From contig NZ_FRDN01000003.1 in the NCBI RefSeq assembly GCF_900143285.1, forward strand, positions 558,001 through 622,000: 64,000 nt of DNA. The letters run 5' to 3'. The translations under genes were made by a program, and so were the position numbers. The DNA is from Desulfitobacterium chlororespirans DSM 11544. Its GTDB lineage: Bacteria > Bacillota > Desulfitobacteriia > Desulfitobacteriales > Desulfitobacteriaceae. The notes under the pieces are model-generated. The model worked only from the letters and a program-made list of their open reading frames with translations. It ran no database searches and had not been told where the DNA came from. Positions 52,390-60,871 of the stretch are shown here, one piece after another; the stretch's first letter is position 1, and the number at the start of each line of letters is the position of its first letter.

Positions 52390-53313
52390 TTACCCGATAC
52401 TCCCCATCTCATAGGGTTTAATCAGCCCATACAAAGTTTCAATGGTGGGCAGTTCCATATTCTTTCTGCCGGCCAAGCGAATTGCGGCCCCCTGAAGGCT
52501 CTCCACTTCCAGGAACAATCCTTTGCGCATGTCTTGATGCATAGAGGATGTGGAGCCTTTTGCGTATTTCGGCAGCCCTTCCACATTCTGCTCCACGAAC
52601 TCTTCACTTAAGGCTACTCCGTAGGCATCGGCCAGGCCTTTCATCTCTTCCAGAGAACGGCGGTAGACTTTTACCGTGGCCTCATGAGCATAAATTTGAT
52701 CCGTGGTCAGATCTCCAGCGGAGGTAACCCCGGAGAATACGGTGATAAAGGCATACTTACTCCAGATTTCGTTCAAGATATTCTCCGTATATTTCACCTT
52801 AAAGTTAGCCTTCGCCATGGCTTGTTCCAGCCCCAGGCAAAACTCCTTGCCGGTGGGTTCCAATTCGCCAAAGATGATCTGGTGAACTTTGCTGGTATGA
52901 TGAATGGTTCCTTCCGAGTCGAGAGTGGAGATGATTTTGCAGACACCACCCAGGACATTCTCCTGGCCAAGCTCTTTAGCCAGTATTTCAAAATGCTCTA
53001 CCCCATTGAGGAAAGGCAATATTTTAGCACCCCCATTCACTAAGACCTTGAGCTGGGGAAGACTTGCCGCCAGTTGGTAGTTTTTCAATCCCAGCAACAC
53101 TAAGTCGCAGGCAGGAATATCCTCCGCATTAATGGCTATCTGAGGGGTCGCAAGGGTTAAATCCTCTACCACACTCTTGATCACCAAGCCCTTTTCCCTC
53201 AGCTGAGCCGCCCGCTTCTCACGGACTAAGAACGTGACATTAAGCCCGCTTGCCGCCAATCTTGCGCCAAAGTATCCTCCGGTAGCTCCTGCACCCACTA
53301 TGGTTATGTTCAT
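52390..53313 (-). CDS. 2-dehydropantoate 2-reductase family protein
   Basis: The 307-residue protein has the ApbA/PanE layout: the NADPH motif MNITIVGAGATGGYFGARLA at the N-terminus, LVLLGLKNYQLA, the helix around NEIWSKYAFITVFSGVTSAG and the C-terminal SSMHQDMRKGLFLEVES that carries the substrate-binding residues. Real PanE makes pantoate for coenzyme A, but the family also reduces other 2-oxo acids; several paralogues per genome are usual. No pan genes are nearby. GAAAGGA precedes the ATG at 53313. Confidence 0.88.
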   Translation of the reverse strand: MNITIVGAGATGGYFGARLAASGLNVTFLVREKRAAQLREKGLVIKSVVEDLTLATPQIAINAEDIPACDLVLLGLKNYQLAASLPQLKVLVNGGAKILPFLNGVEHFEILAKELGQENVLGGVCKIISTLDSEGTIHHTSKVHQIIFGELEPTGKEFCLGLEQAMAKANFKVKYTENILNEIWSKYAFITVFSGVTSAGDLTTDQIYAHEATVKVYRRSLEEMKGLADAYGVALSEEFVEQNVEGLPKYAKGSTSSMHQDMRKGLFLEVESLQGAAIRLAGRKNMELPTIETLYGLIKPYEMGSIG

Positions 53314-53521
53314 GGTCTCTAGTCCTTTCTTTTCGCTATTTTGACAGATCAATTTCTCTATATTCTATTTTACTCAAATCTTCAGATATTGAAAGATTAA
53401 CCTGCTCCTGTCCATAATAATGTCCTATTGAGGAAATAAAGGTATTTCAAATTGCTAAGCAGAATTTATTAGTTAGTCGTAAAAAGCAAATACTCTTGCA
53501 CTACTATAAGGAGGTTTTTTC

Positions 53522-53983
53522 GTGAACAAAAAGAAAAGGTTGCTATGGGTTGCCCTGCTGTTCATCCTCTTGACCTTTACCGGATGCATGGGCTCAGATG
53601 ATCAGTATGCCCCCGATAAAGCTGCCATAGAAACCTTAGTCAACGACTACTTTACAGCTGCCTTTAACATTGATTACACTACCTGGACCGGTGAGAACGA
53701 GCTCCCTTTTTTAACTCCTGACCAGGCCAAGATCATGCAAGGACGCTTTGCCGATTTCAAACAGTCCTTCATAGATAATCGACTCACTCAAGCAGTGGAT
53801 TCCGTGGATATTATACGTGTGAATATTGAGACCGAAACCAGCGGCAATGTTTACTGCATCATTAAAGTATCCGGTCACGATAATGGCTCGGCTTATCGGG
53901 AAACCATCGAGTACTCCATGCCGGTCAAAAAAATCGAAGGACAATGGCTCATTGACGATTTTAAAATTCAATCCATTGAGTAA
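53522..53983 (+). CDS. Hypothetical small lipoprotein
   Basis: The 153-residue product starts with GTG after AAGGAGG. A lipoprotein signal ends at Cys22 (TFTGC). The rest resembles a small NTF2-like or DUF4829-type domain (YTTWTGENELPFLTPDQAK, EYSMPVKKIEGQWLIDDFKI), but I cannot assign a family firmly. It has no operon partner and its own terminator follows at once. Confidence 0.75.
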   Translation: MNKKKRLLWVALLFILLTFTGCMGSDDQYAPDKAAIETLVNDYFTAAFNIDYTTWTGENELPFLTPDQAKIMQGRFADFKQSFIDNRLTQAVDSVDIIRVNIETETSGNVYCIIKVSGHDNGSAYRETIEYSMPVKKIEGQWLIDDFKIQSIE

Positions 53984-53988
53984 TACTT

Positions 53989-54015
53989 AAAGCCAGAATA
54001 AAATCTGGCTTTTTC
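53989..54015. terminator. Terminator after the small lipoprotein gene
   Basis: AAAGCCAGA pairs with TCTGGCTTT around ATAAAA, with a T-run. Confidence 0.85.
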
Positions 54016-54045
54016 TATGGGTAGGTTTCCCCGCCGGAGTTCCTT

Positions 54046-54204
54046 TTATTTTTCAGCTTGATCCGGAGGATTGGGATGCTTGCAGGAACTGCAGTCTCCA
54101 CTGCAGCCCCCGCAAGGGTTATCCCTGTTCCTCCAGATAGAACGTACAGCCATCAAAAAGCCCGCCATAATGAGCACCAGAAGCAAAACACTCCATCCGT
54201 TCAT
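54046..54204 (-). CDS. FeoB-associated Cys-rich membrane protein
   Basis: The 52-residue product begins MNGWSVLLLVLIMAGFLMAV, one membrane segment, then a cysteine cluster (CGGCSGDCSSCK). This is the FeoB-associated Cys-rich protein that commonly follows feoB and may pass or trap iron. It starts 4 bases after the feoB stop, so it belongs to the same transcript. Confidence 0.9.
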   Translation of the reverse strand: MNGWSVLLLVLIMAGFLMAVRSIWRNRDNPCGGCSGDCSSCKHPNPPDQAEK

Positions 54205-54208
54205 TGCT

Positions 54209-56563
54209 TTACACCCATCCCATCATTATGCCAAGGAGATTGACGAACAGGGCCACTACCCAGGCAATAACACATTGCATAACCGCTACACCTACAGCCC
54301 ATTTTCCGCCAAGTTCACGCCTTACGGAGGCGATGGCCGCCACACAGGGAGTATACAACAAGGTGAATACCAGAAATACGATGGCCGAAAAGGGAGTGAA
54401 CATGGTGGACAAGGAAGCAGTGGAGCCCCCCAATAACACGGTCAAAGTGGAAACGACGCTTTCTTTGGCCATAAATCCCGTGATCAGGGCCGTCGAAATC
54501 CGCCAATCCCCAAAACCAAGCGGTACGAAAATCGGAGCAATAATACCCGAAACCAAAGCCAAGAGGCTGTCTTGGGAATCGGAGACCGCATTTAAGCGAG
54601 GGTCAAAATACTGCAGGAACCAAATAATGATCGTTGCGACAAAGATCACCGTAAATGCTCTGGTAATAAAGTCCTTGGCCTTATCCCACAGAAGCTGCCA
54701 GACATTCTTGAACCCAGGCATGCGATAATTGGGCAATTCCATCACAAAAGGGACCGGTTCTCCTTTGAACATAGTGCCCTTTAAAAGCAAAGCAAATACT
54801 ACCCCCGTCACAATGCCGGTAAAGTACAGCCCAATCATCACCAAAGCCCCATATCTGGGGAAGAATGCCGCTGTAAAGAGAGCGTAGATTGGCAGTTTAG
54901 CGGAGCAGCTCATAAAAGGGGTCAACAGAATGGTCATCTTCCGGTCCCGTTCGGATGGAAGAGTCCTGCTGGCCATAACCCCGGGAACAGAGCAGCCAAA
55001 GCCGATCAGCATCGGCACAATACTGCGGCCGGAAAGGCCGATTTTTCTTAAAAGCTTATCCATGACAAAAGCTACTCTGGCCATATAACCGCTATCTTCA
55101 AGGATGGATAAGAAAAAGAATAAAGTCACAATAATCGGCAAAAAGCTCAGCACACTGCCCACACCGGCAAAAATACCGTCGATAATCAACGAGTGGACAA
55201 CGGAGTTAATCCCGTAGGCGGTCAGTCCCAGATCCACCAACTCCGACAGCCAGGTAATTCCCAGGTCGAGGCCATCTGCCAACCAGGTGCCGATCACGCC
55301 GAAGGTCAGCCAGAAAACCAGACTCATAATACCCACAAAGGCTGGAATGGCTGTATATTTCCCCGTCAGTACATTATCAATGGCCACACTTCTGGCGTAT
55401 TCCTTGCTCTCCTTAGGTTTAACCACCGTGGCGTCGCATATTTCTTTGATAAATTTGAACCGCATATCGGCAATGGCTGCCCCATGATCCAAGCCTCTTT
55501 CATCTTCCATCTGCTGAATAATATGATCGAGGAGCTCCAGCTCGTTTTGATTCAAATTCAGCGCTTTGAGAATTTCCTCATCCCCTTCGGCAACCTTGCT
55601 GGCGGCGAAGCGCAAAGGAATCTGAGCCCGTTTGGCATGATCCTCAATCAGATGGATGATGGCATGAAGACAGCGGTGAACAGCGCCGTTATCATGGTCC
55701 GGATCGCAAAAATCCATCCTGCCGGGCCGTTCCTGATTTTGGGCCACATGAATAGCGTGATCCACCAGTTCCTGGATTCCTTCGTTCTTGGAAGCAGAAA
55801 TGGGAACAACGGGTATTCCCAGCCTGTTCTCCATTTCATTAATGTGAATAGAACCGCCGTTTTCCCGCACTTCATCCATCATGTTCAAGGCCAACACCAT
55901 GGGAATATTCAATTCCATCAACTGTATGGTAAGATACAGGTTTCTTTCGATATTCGTAGCATCTACAATGTTAATGATCCCCTTAGGCTTATCCTGAAGC
56001 AAAAACTGGCGGGTTACCAGCTCTTCATTGCTGTAAGGAGACATGGAGTAGATCCCCGGCAGGTCGGTGACCAGAGTATTGGCATGTCCCTTGATGACGC
56101 CGTCTTTTCTATCCACCGTCACTCCCGGAAAGTTGCCCACCCGTTGGTTGGAGCCGGTCAGTTGGTTAAACAGAGTTGTCTTGCCACAGTTCTGATTGCC
56201 TGCTAAGGCAAAGGTCAGGAGTTGGCTGTCCGGCAGCGGGTCTCCGTCCGCTTTCGTGTGAAATATCCCGGTCTCCCCAAGGCCGGGATGCTTGGCCAGC
56301 TCCCTTTTCTTGGAGCTCTCCGCTAATGGTTCCGCCTCAGCAACCGGCAGGATCTCGATTTTTTCTGCATCGGCCAGGCGCAGTGTCAATTCATAGCCAT
56401 GGATGCGCACTTCCATAGGGTCTCCTAAGGGTGCCAGCTTAACCATAGTTACGATGGCACCGGGAATGACGCCCATATCAAGAAAATGCTGACGCAGAGC
56501 GCCTTTTCCGCCTACGGAAATGATGGAGGCGCTCCGGCTTATTTCCAGTTCATTAAGCTTCAT
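54209..56563 (-). CDS. feoB: Fused FeoA-FeoB ferrous iron transporter
   Basis: The 784-residue protein starts with a FeoA SH3-like domain (residues 1-75, GKGALRQHFLDMGVIPGAIV), then a linker and the FeoB G domain with G1 GNQNCGKTT near residue 120, G3 DLPG and G4 NMMDE. The membrane part has the two gate regions and ends with eight or more helices (SVPGVMASRTLPSERDR). It takes up Fe2+ at the expense of GTP. The FeoA fusion is a common variant. GGAGAATT precedes the ATG. A likely metal-repressor box covers its promoter. Confidence 0.95.
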   Translation of the reverse strand: MKLNELEISRSASIISVGGKGALRQHFLDMGVIPGAIVTMVKLAPLGDPMEVRIHGYELTLRLADAEKIEILPVAEAEPLAESSKKRELAKHPGLGETGIFHTKADGDPLPDSQLLTFALAGNQNCGKTTLFNQLTGSNQRVGNFPGVTVDRKDGVIKGHANTLVTDLPGIYSMSPYSNEELVTRQFLLQDKPKGIINIVDATNIERNLYLTIQLMELNIPMVLALNMMDEVRENGGSIHINEMENRLGIPVVPISASKNEGIQELVDHAIHVAQNQERPGRMDFCDPDHDNGAVHRCLHAIIHLIEDHAKRAQIPLRFAASKVAEGDEEILKALNLNQNELELLDHIIQQMEDERGLDHGAAIADMRFKFIKEICDATVVKPKESKEYARSVAIDNVLTGKYTAIPAFVGIMSLVFWLTFGVIGTWLADGLDLGITWLSELVDLGLTAYGINSVVHSLIIDGIFAGVGSVLSFLPIIVTLFFFLSILEDSGYMARVAFVMDKLLRKIGLSGRSIVPMLIGFGCSVPGVMASRTLPSERDRKMTILLTPFMSCSAKLPIYALFTAAFFPRYGALVMIGLYFTGIVTGVVFALLLKGTMFKGEPVPFVMELPNYRMPGFKNVWQLLWDKAKDFITRAFTVIFVATIIIWFLQYFDPRLNAVSDSQDSLLALVSGIIAPIFVPLGFGDWRISTALITGFMAKESVVSTLTVLLGGSTASLSTMFTPFSAIVFLVFTLLYTPCVAAIASVRRELGGKWAVGVAVMQCVIAWVVALFVNLLGIMMGWV

Positions 56564-56637
56564 ATAATTCTCCTTTAGTGCATGATGTGTTTAGCATAAG
56601 CGCCATTTGATATGCCTTTATTTTCTCCACCCAAAAG

Positions 56638-56667
56638 TTAGTATAGTCCAACCTACACTATAATCAA
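56638..56667 (-). promoter_or_regulatory. feoAB promoter with overlapping iron-repressor-like box
   Basis: On the minus strand TTGATT (56667-56662) and TATACT (56645-56640) are 16 bases apart. Between and over them lies the imperfect dyad TTATAGTGTAGG-TTGGACTATACTAA, whose CCAACCTA half resembles the DtxR/IdeR consensus. Confidence 0.6.
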
Positions 56668-56879
56668 TAGGGATTTTAAATTTTATCCAAAAATGTCTTA
56701 TGCTTTTTTCGGAGCTTATTAACTTTTTATCATAGATGCTTTGCTTTCATCTTTCGTCCTGATTTGGTTTTACTTACCTGTCGAATAAACAGTGTAATTA
56801 TTGTAGAATTCAGGTGAGCATTAAATCATAATCGAGGAGAAAATTATTTTAATTTCAGCCAATTAATGGGCAAGTTAAT

Positions 56880-57013
56880 TTATCAACGGCCAATGGGTTT
56901 CCCTGAGTTTGCCAAAGATCACAAAAAAAGTGAAGCGATTAGCGGCGTCCCCTTTTAACACAACAGGGCAGAGTTATTGCTTAGCTAAGCATTAGCTTCT
57001 GCCCTCGTTTTTT
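56880..57013 (+). promoter_or_regulatory. Structured leader with terminator, riboswitch-like, unidentified
   Basis: The plus strand can fold GGCAA with TTGCC around an inner stem (GTT/AAC), then CAC/GTG, and ends in a strong terminator (56966-57013): GGGCAGA pairs with TCTGCCC, with the inner palindrome GCTTAGCTAAGC, followed by TCGTTTTTT. A ribosome site and a short frame follow at once. I compared it with B12, TPP, c-di-GMP, fluoride and ZTP riboswitches and found no match. Confidence 0.45.
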
Positions 57014-57038
57014 CCTATTAAGAAGGAGGTTTAAAAAG

Positions 57039-57086
57039 ATGTCCAAGATTAATCGGCTCCCAAAATATTACTTTTCGGTTTATTAA
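57039..57086 (+). CDS. 15-codon frame behind a strong ribosome site
   Basis: AAGGAGG stands 9 bases before an ATG that opens a frame of 15 codons (MSKINRLPKYYFSVY, then TAA). It could be a leader peptide or the stump of a lost gene once governed by the structured leader before it. Confidence 0.4.
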   Translation: MSKINRLPKYYFSVY

Positions 57087-57091
57087 CAAAG

Positions 57092-57134
57092 TTATCCCCT
57101 TTATCCACAGGTTTGTGGATATTTCTGTGGATAA
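57092..57134. other. Cluster of DnaA boxes
   Basis: Within 43 bases lie two perfect DnaA boxes in opposite orientation (TTATCCACA at 57101-57109, TGTGGATAA at 57126-57134), one with a single mismatch (TGTGGATAT at 57114-57122) and a weak one (TTATCCCCT at 57092-57100). A very AT-rich stretch follows to about 57230. There is no dnaA or dnaN nearby. Confidence 0.75.
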
Positions 57135-57163
57135 GTTCCTGATTGTATAAAAAAAATCACAGA

Positions 57164-57178
57164 TTAATATTTCATTAA
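57164..57178 (+). promoter_or_regulatory. TTAAT-N5-ATTAA palindrome, possible Crp/Fnr-type box
   Basis: TTAATATTTCATTAA resembles the dehalobox of CprK (TTAAT-N4-ATTAA) but has a 5-base spacer. It lies about 85 bases before torD. A second, tighter TTAATAATTAA lies at about 57210. Confidence 0.35.
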
Positions 57179-57262
57179 TATTTTTGTAATATCTTGTTAC
57201 AAGACATTAATAATTAACTGTTAGAGTATAGACGTTGGCTGGCGACGAAAGGAGGGAAAGAC

Positions 57263-57898
57263 ATGGGTGTACATGAAGGGCGCTTATATGTTTATCAACT
57301 ACTCAAGTACTTATTTGAACAACCTTTAAACCCTGAAAGCCTAAAACAATTACAAGAGCAGCCTGGACTGAAGGAACTGGCTCATATAAGTTCCGGAGCA
57401 CAGAGCATTAACGATTTCTTAGTTACGAACAAAGACGATTATCCTGAAACACTTTGCCAAGCACTTCAAGCTGAGTATCAGAGGCTTTTTGTAGGCCCCG
57501 GACAGGTACTTGTACCCATCTGGGAGTCCGTCTATTTTGACCCGGAGCATTTGATGTTCGGGGAACGCACCTTGGCAGTGAGAGAATTCTACTGCAAGTA
57601 TCATCTCGAGTCGATTCACAAGAACCGGCAACCCGAAGACCACCTGGCAGTGGAATTGGAGTTTATGATTTATCTGATTGGCCAATATCTGGCAAGTGAG
57701 GATGGCGTCCAGCAAACAGAGCTGCTTAGGGATCAAAAAGAGTTTATTCAGAAACATCTTGCCACCTGGAAAGATGAGTTCCTCCAATTTCTGGAGAAGT
57801 CAACCAACTGCCTGCTGTATCGAGGCGGCGGACAGTTACTGAAAGAATTTTTGGACATGGAATGTGAGATGTTTGAACATCTGGAGGAGGTAAGCTAG
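57263..57898 (+). CDS. TorD/DmsD-family molybdoenzyme chaperone
   Basis: This 211-residue, all-helical cytosolic chaperone binds the Tat signal of the reductase and helps insert molybdopterin. The marker is the stretch LQAEYQRLFVGPGQVLVPIW with Y-x-R-L-F-x-G-P, and the later EPEDHLAVELEFM-type motif reads QPEDHLAVELEFMIYL. AAAGGAGGG precedes the ATG. Its stop overlaps the start of the catalytic subunit gene, which is its client. Confidence 0.93.
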   Translation: MGVHEGRLYVYQLLKYLFEQPLNPESLKQLQEQPGLKELAHISSGAQSINDFLVTNKDDYPETLCQALQAEYQRLFVGPGQVLVPIWESVYFDPEHLMFGERTLAVREFYCKYHLESIHKNRQPEDHLAVELEFMIYLIGQYLASEDGVQQTELLRDQKEFIQKHLATWKDEFLQFLEKSTNCLLYRGGGQLLKEFLDMECEMFEHLEEVS

Positions 57899-57900
57899 TG

Positions 57901-60246
57901 ATGAACCTATCAAGAAGAAGTTTCTTAAAGTGGTCTGCCACCCTGGGGGCCATGGGAACAGGACTTATGTCATTAACCGCCTGCAGTCAAAACGCTTCCT
58001 TAACCGGCGGCGAAGGGGCTTCCGCAGGAGAACAAATCATCCCCACCGCCAGCACACAGGACTGCGGCGGCCGTTGCCTGATTAAAGCTCATGTGAAAGA
58101 CGGCGTAATCACAAGAATCAGTACGCGGAGCGCTTACGAAGAAGACGAACCCGGTGCCAATATGAAAGCCTGCCTGCGGGGACGGAGCTATCGCAAACAT
58201 CTCTATCACCCTGATCGCTTGAAGTACCCCATGAAACGGGTGGGCAAACGGGGAGAAGGAAAATTTGAACAGATCTCCTGGGAAGAAGCCATTGATACCA
58301 TTGCCACAGAAACCCGGCGCATCTTTGATCAATATGGACCTGAATCAAGATATTGCAATGTAGGCACTGGGGATACCGGCGGCGTAATTTACCGTATGGG
58401 TCTTGGCGGTCGTTTCCTAAGCGCCACCGGCGGTTATCTCCCCTTATACAATTCAGTCAGTATGGGTAATACAGGCACTGCCACCCCTTATGTCTATGGG
58501 GTCGCCGCTACCGCCAGCAGTCTGGACAGCTTAAAAGACACCAAGCTGGTTATCCTTTGGGGACACAATACCACCGAGACCATTTTTGGCGCCTCCAATT
58601 ATTACTTCCGTCAAATGAAAAACCGCGGCTGTAAGTTTATCTGCGTCGATCCCCGCAACTCCAATACGGCTGTGGCTTTTGCCGACGAATGGATTCCCTT
58701 GCTGCCTACGACAGATAATGCCCTGATGGACGCGATGGCTCATGTGATCGTCAGCGAGAATCTGCATGATCAAGCCTTTCTGGATCAATACGTCCAGGGC
58801 TTTGATGAAGAACATATGCCCGAAGGCGTACCCGCCCATGAATCTTTAGTATCTTACCTCTTCGGCAAAAAGGATGGAGTGGAGAAAACCCCGGAATGGG
58901 CAGAGGTTATCTGCAAAGTTCCTGCTGAAACCATTCGCCGTATTGCCCGGGAATATGCCACCACGAAACCGGCGGCCCTTATCCAGGGCTGGGGCCCCCA
59001 ACGGCATTCCTGCGGAGAAAGAACCGCTCTCGGTGCTACCATGCTGGCTTCCATTACCGGCAATGTAGGCGTTCTTGGCGGCTGGGCCGGCGGCTATATC
59101 GGTCTGAGCCGCAAAGGCTGCATTGGGCTTCCTGACGTACCGAATCCTTATCCCGGAGCTATTCCCACCTTATCCTGGGTCGATGCCATTGAATGCCCCG
59201 AAAAAGTCACCCCGGCAGAAGGATTGCTGGGTGTGGACAAACTGAACAGTCCGATCAAAATGCTTTTGAACTTGGCCGGAGATTTCATAGCCAATCAAAA
59301 TCCTGATATCAATCGCACGATCAGAGTTTTAGAAGATGAGAGCCTCGTGGAATTCATCGTAGTCAGCGACCTGTTCATGACCCCCAGTGCCCGCTATGCG
59401 GACATTCTCCTGCCCGGCAACACCTTCTTTGAACGTTATAATATCGGCGCAACCTGGAATAATGGGGATTACTTCATTCTCTCCCAAAAGATTGTGGATA
59501 ATTATTATGAAAGCCGTTCCGAATATGACTGGTTGGCTGAAGTAGCGGATAAGCTGGGAGCAAAGGATGTCTTCACCGACGGCAAGACAGAGGAAGAATG
59601 GGTGCGCTGGATTGTCGATGAGACCCGAGCCAAGTATCCGGAAACCCTTTCCTGGGAGGAGCTGGAGAAAGTAGGCATCAGCAAATTCCATTATGACGGT
59701 CCCCGGGTAGCTTTCCAGGATCAGATCGAAGATCCGGTCAACAATCCTTTCCCCACCCCATCCGGCAAAATAGAGCTCTTCTCCAAGACCCTTTACGATA
59801 TGCATAACCCCGAAATTCCCGCTATACCTGTTTACGTACCGGCCTGGGAAGGACCGGAAGATGAGTTAACCGAAAAATATCCCCTGCAGCTGATTGGCTG
59901 GAAAACGAAAGCAAGAGACAACTCCACCTTTTATAATAATCCCTGGCTGCAGCAAGCCATGGTCCAGGAAGTATGGATCAACCCCATGGATGCAAAACCC
60001 AGAAACATTGTTACCGGCGACCGGGTCAAAGTATTTAACGATCGTGGCACGACCATGCTCCAAGCCCGGGTTACATCACGAGTTATTCCCGGAGTTATCG
60101 CCGCCCCCACAGGATCCTGGTTTACTCCCGATGGCAAAGGCGGTTGCACTAACGGCAATCTTAACGTCCTGACTACCTTAAGAAAAACCGCTCTTTCTCA
60201 TGGCAATACTCAACATACCAGCCTGGTGGAAATAAGCAAATTATAA
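57901..60246 (+). CDS. DmsA-type molybdopterin oxidoreductase catalytic subunit
   Basis: The 781-residue protein has a Tat signal (SRRSFLKWSATLGAMGTGLM), so it works outside the membrane. A [4Fe-4S] site follows (DCGGRC near residue 55, ACLRGRS near 95, LKYPMKRVG after it), which closely follows E. coli DmsA. The molybdenum ligand region near 178-200 (YNSVSMGNTGTATPYVYG) has Ser as likely ligand. The C-terminal guanine dinucleotide domain ends with NGNLNVLTTLRKTALSHGN. The terminal acceptor is unknown; DMSO, TMAO, or another S- or N-oxide would fit. ATG 57901 is chosen; a GTG at 57898 is possible. Confidence 0.94.
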   Translation: MNLSRRSFLKWSATLGAMGTGLMSLTACSQNASLTGGEGASAGEQIIPTASTQDCGGRCLIKAHVKDGVITRISTRSAYEEDEPGANMKACLRGRSYRKHLYHPDRLKYPMKRVGKRGEGKFEQISWEEAIDTIATETRRIFDQYGPESRYCNVGTGDTGGVIYRMGLGGRFLSATGGYLPLYNSVSMGNTGTATPYVYGVAATASSLDSLKDTKLVILWGHNTTETIFGASNYYFRQMKNRGCKFICVDPRNSNTAVAFADEWIPLLPTTDNALMDAMAHVIVSENLHDQAFLDQYVQGFDEEHMPEGVPAHESLVSYLFGKKDGVEKTPEWAEVICKVPAETIRRIAREYATTKPAALIQGWGPQRHSCGERTALGATMLASITGNVGVLGGWAGGYIGLSRKGCIGLPDVPNPYPGAIPTLSWVDAIECPEKVTPAEGLLGVDKLNSPIKMLLNLAGDFIANQNPDINRTIRVLEDESLVEFIVVSDLFMTPSARYADILLPGNTFFERYNIGATWNNGDYFILSQKIVDNYYESRSEYDWLAEVADKLGAKDVFTDGKTEEEWVRWIVDETRAKYPETLSWEELEKVGISKFHYDGPRVAFQDQIEDPVNNPFPTPSGKIELFSKTLYDMHNPEIPAIPVYVPAWEGPEDELTEKYPLQLIGWKTKARDNSTFYNNPWLQQAMVQEVWINPMDAKPRNIVTGDRVKVFNDRGTTMLQARVTSRVIPGVIAAPTGSWFTPDGKGGCTNGNLNVLTTLRKTALSHGNTQHTSLVEISKL

Positions 60247-60273
60247 AGACCAGGAATTTAAGGAGGGATATTG

Positions 60274-60843
60274 ATGAGTGTACAGTATGGTTTTTATATT
60301 AACCAAAGCAGATGCAGCGGCTGTCATGCCTGTCAGACCAGTTGCAATGATAAAAATGATCTGGAACCAGGCCGTCTTTTCCGGCGCATCAAGGAAACCG
60401 ACGGCGGGGAATTTACCCCTTTTAATCAAGGATACGCTCACAATGCCTATGCTTTTTTTACATCCATCTCCTGCAATCATTGTGAGCATCCGAAATGCAC
60501 GGAAGCTTGCCCCAGCGGTGCAATGCACAAGGATTCGGAAACCGGTATTGTCTCTGTGAATCAAAACCGCTGTATCGGCTGCCGCTATTGCACATGGGCT
60601 TGCCCCTATGGCGCACCCCAATACAACAAGGAAGCCGGCCGGATGTCCAAATGTGACTTCTGCGCAGATTTGCTCAGTCAAGGTGAGACTCCCGTATGTG
60701 TGGCCGCCTGTCCCTATGAAGCTCTTGATTACGGCCCCATTGAAGAGTTGCGGGCGAAGTATGGCACACTGGCCGATTCTCCGGATTTACCCTCATCAGA
60801 TGAGACCCACCCTAATATAGTCCTCAAACCTCATAAGAGATAA
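60274..60843 (+). CDS. DmsB-type ferredoxin-like electron transfer subunit
   Basis: The 189-residue protein holds four cysteine groups for four [4Fe-4S] clusters: CSGCHACQTSC, CNHCEHPKCTEAC, CIGCRYCTWAC and CDFC with CVAAC. It carries electrons from the membrane anchor to the catalytic subunit. AGGAGGG precedes the ATG. There is no signal, so it should be exported together with the Tat-bearing partner. Confidence 0.96.
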   Translation: MSVQYGFYINQSRCSGCHACQTSCNDKNDLEPGRLFRRIKETDGGEFTPFNQGYAHNAYAFFTSISCNHCEHPKCTEACPSGAMHKDSETGIVSVNQNRCIGCRYCTWACPYGAPQYNKEAGRMSKCDFCADLLSQGETPVCVAACPYEALDYGPIEELRAKYGTLADSPDLPSSDETHPNIVLKPHKR

Positions 60844-60871
60844 TACAGCGATCATAGGAGGGATTACTACT

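Noticed and set aside
55193-56206. 337-codon plus-strand frame inside feoB
   Set aside because: Antisense shadow of the FeoB coding sequence, rich in His, Gln and Phe, without a start signal.
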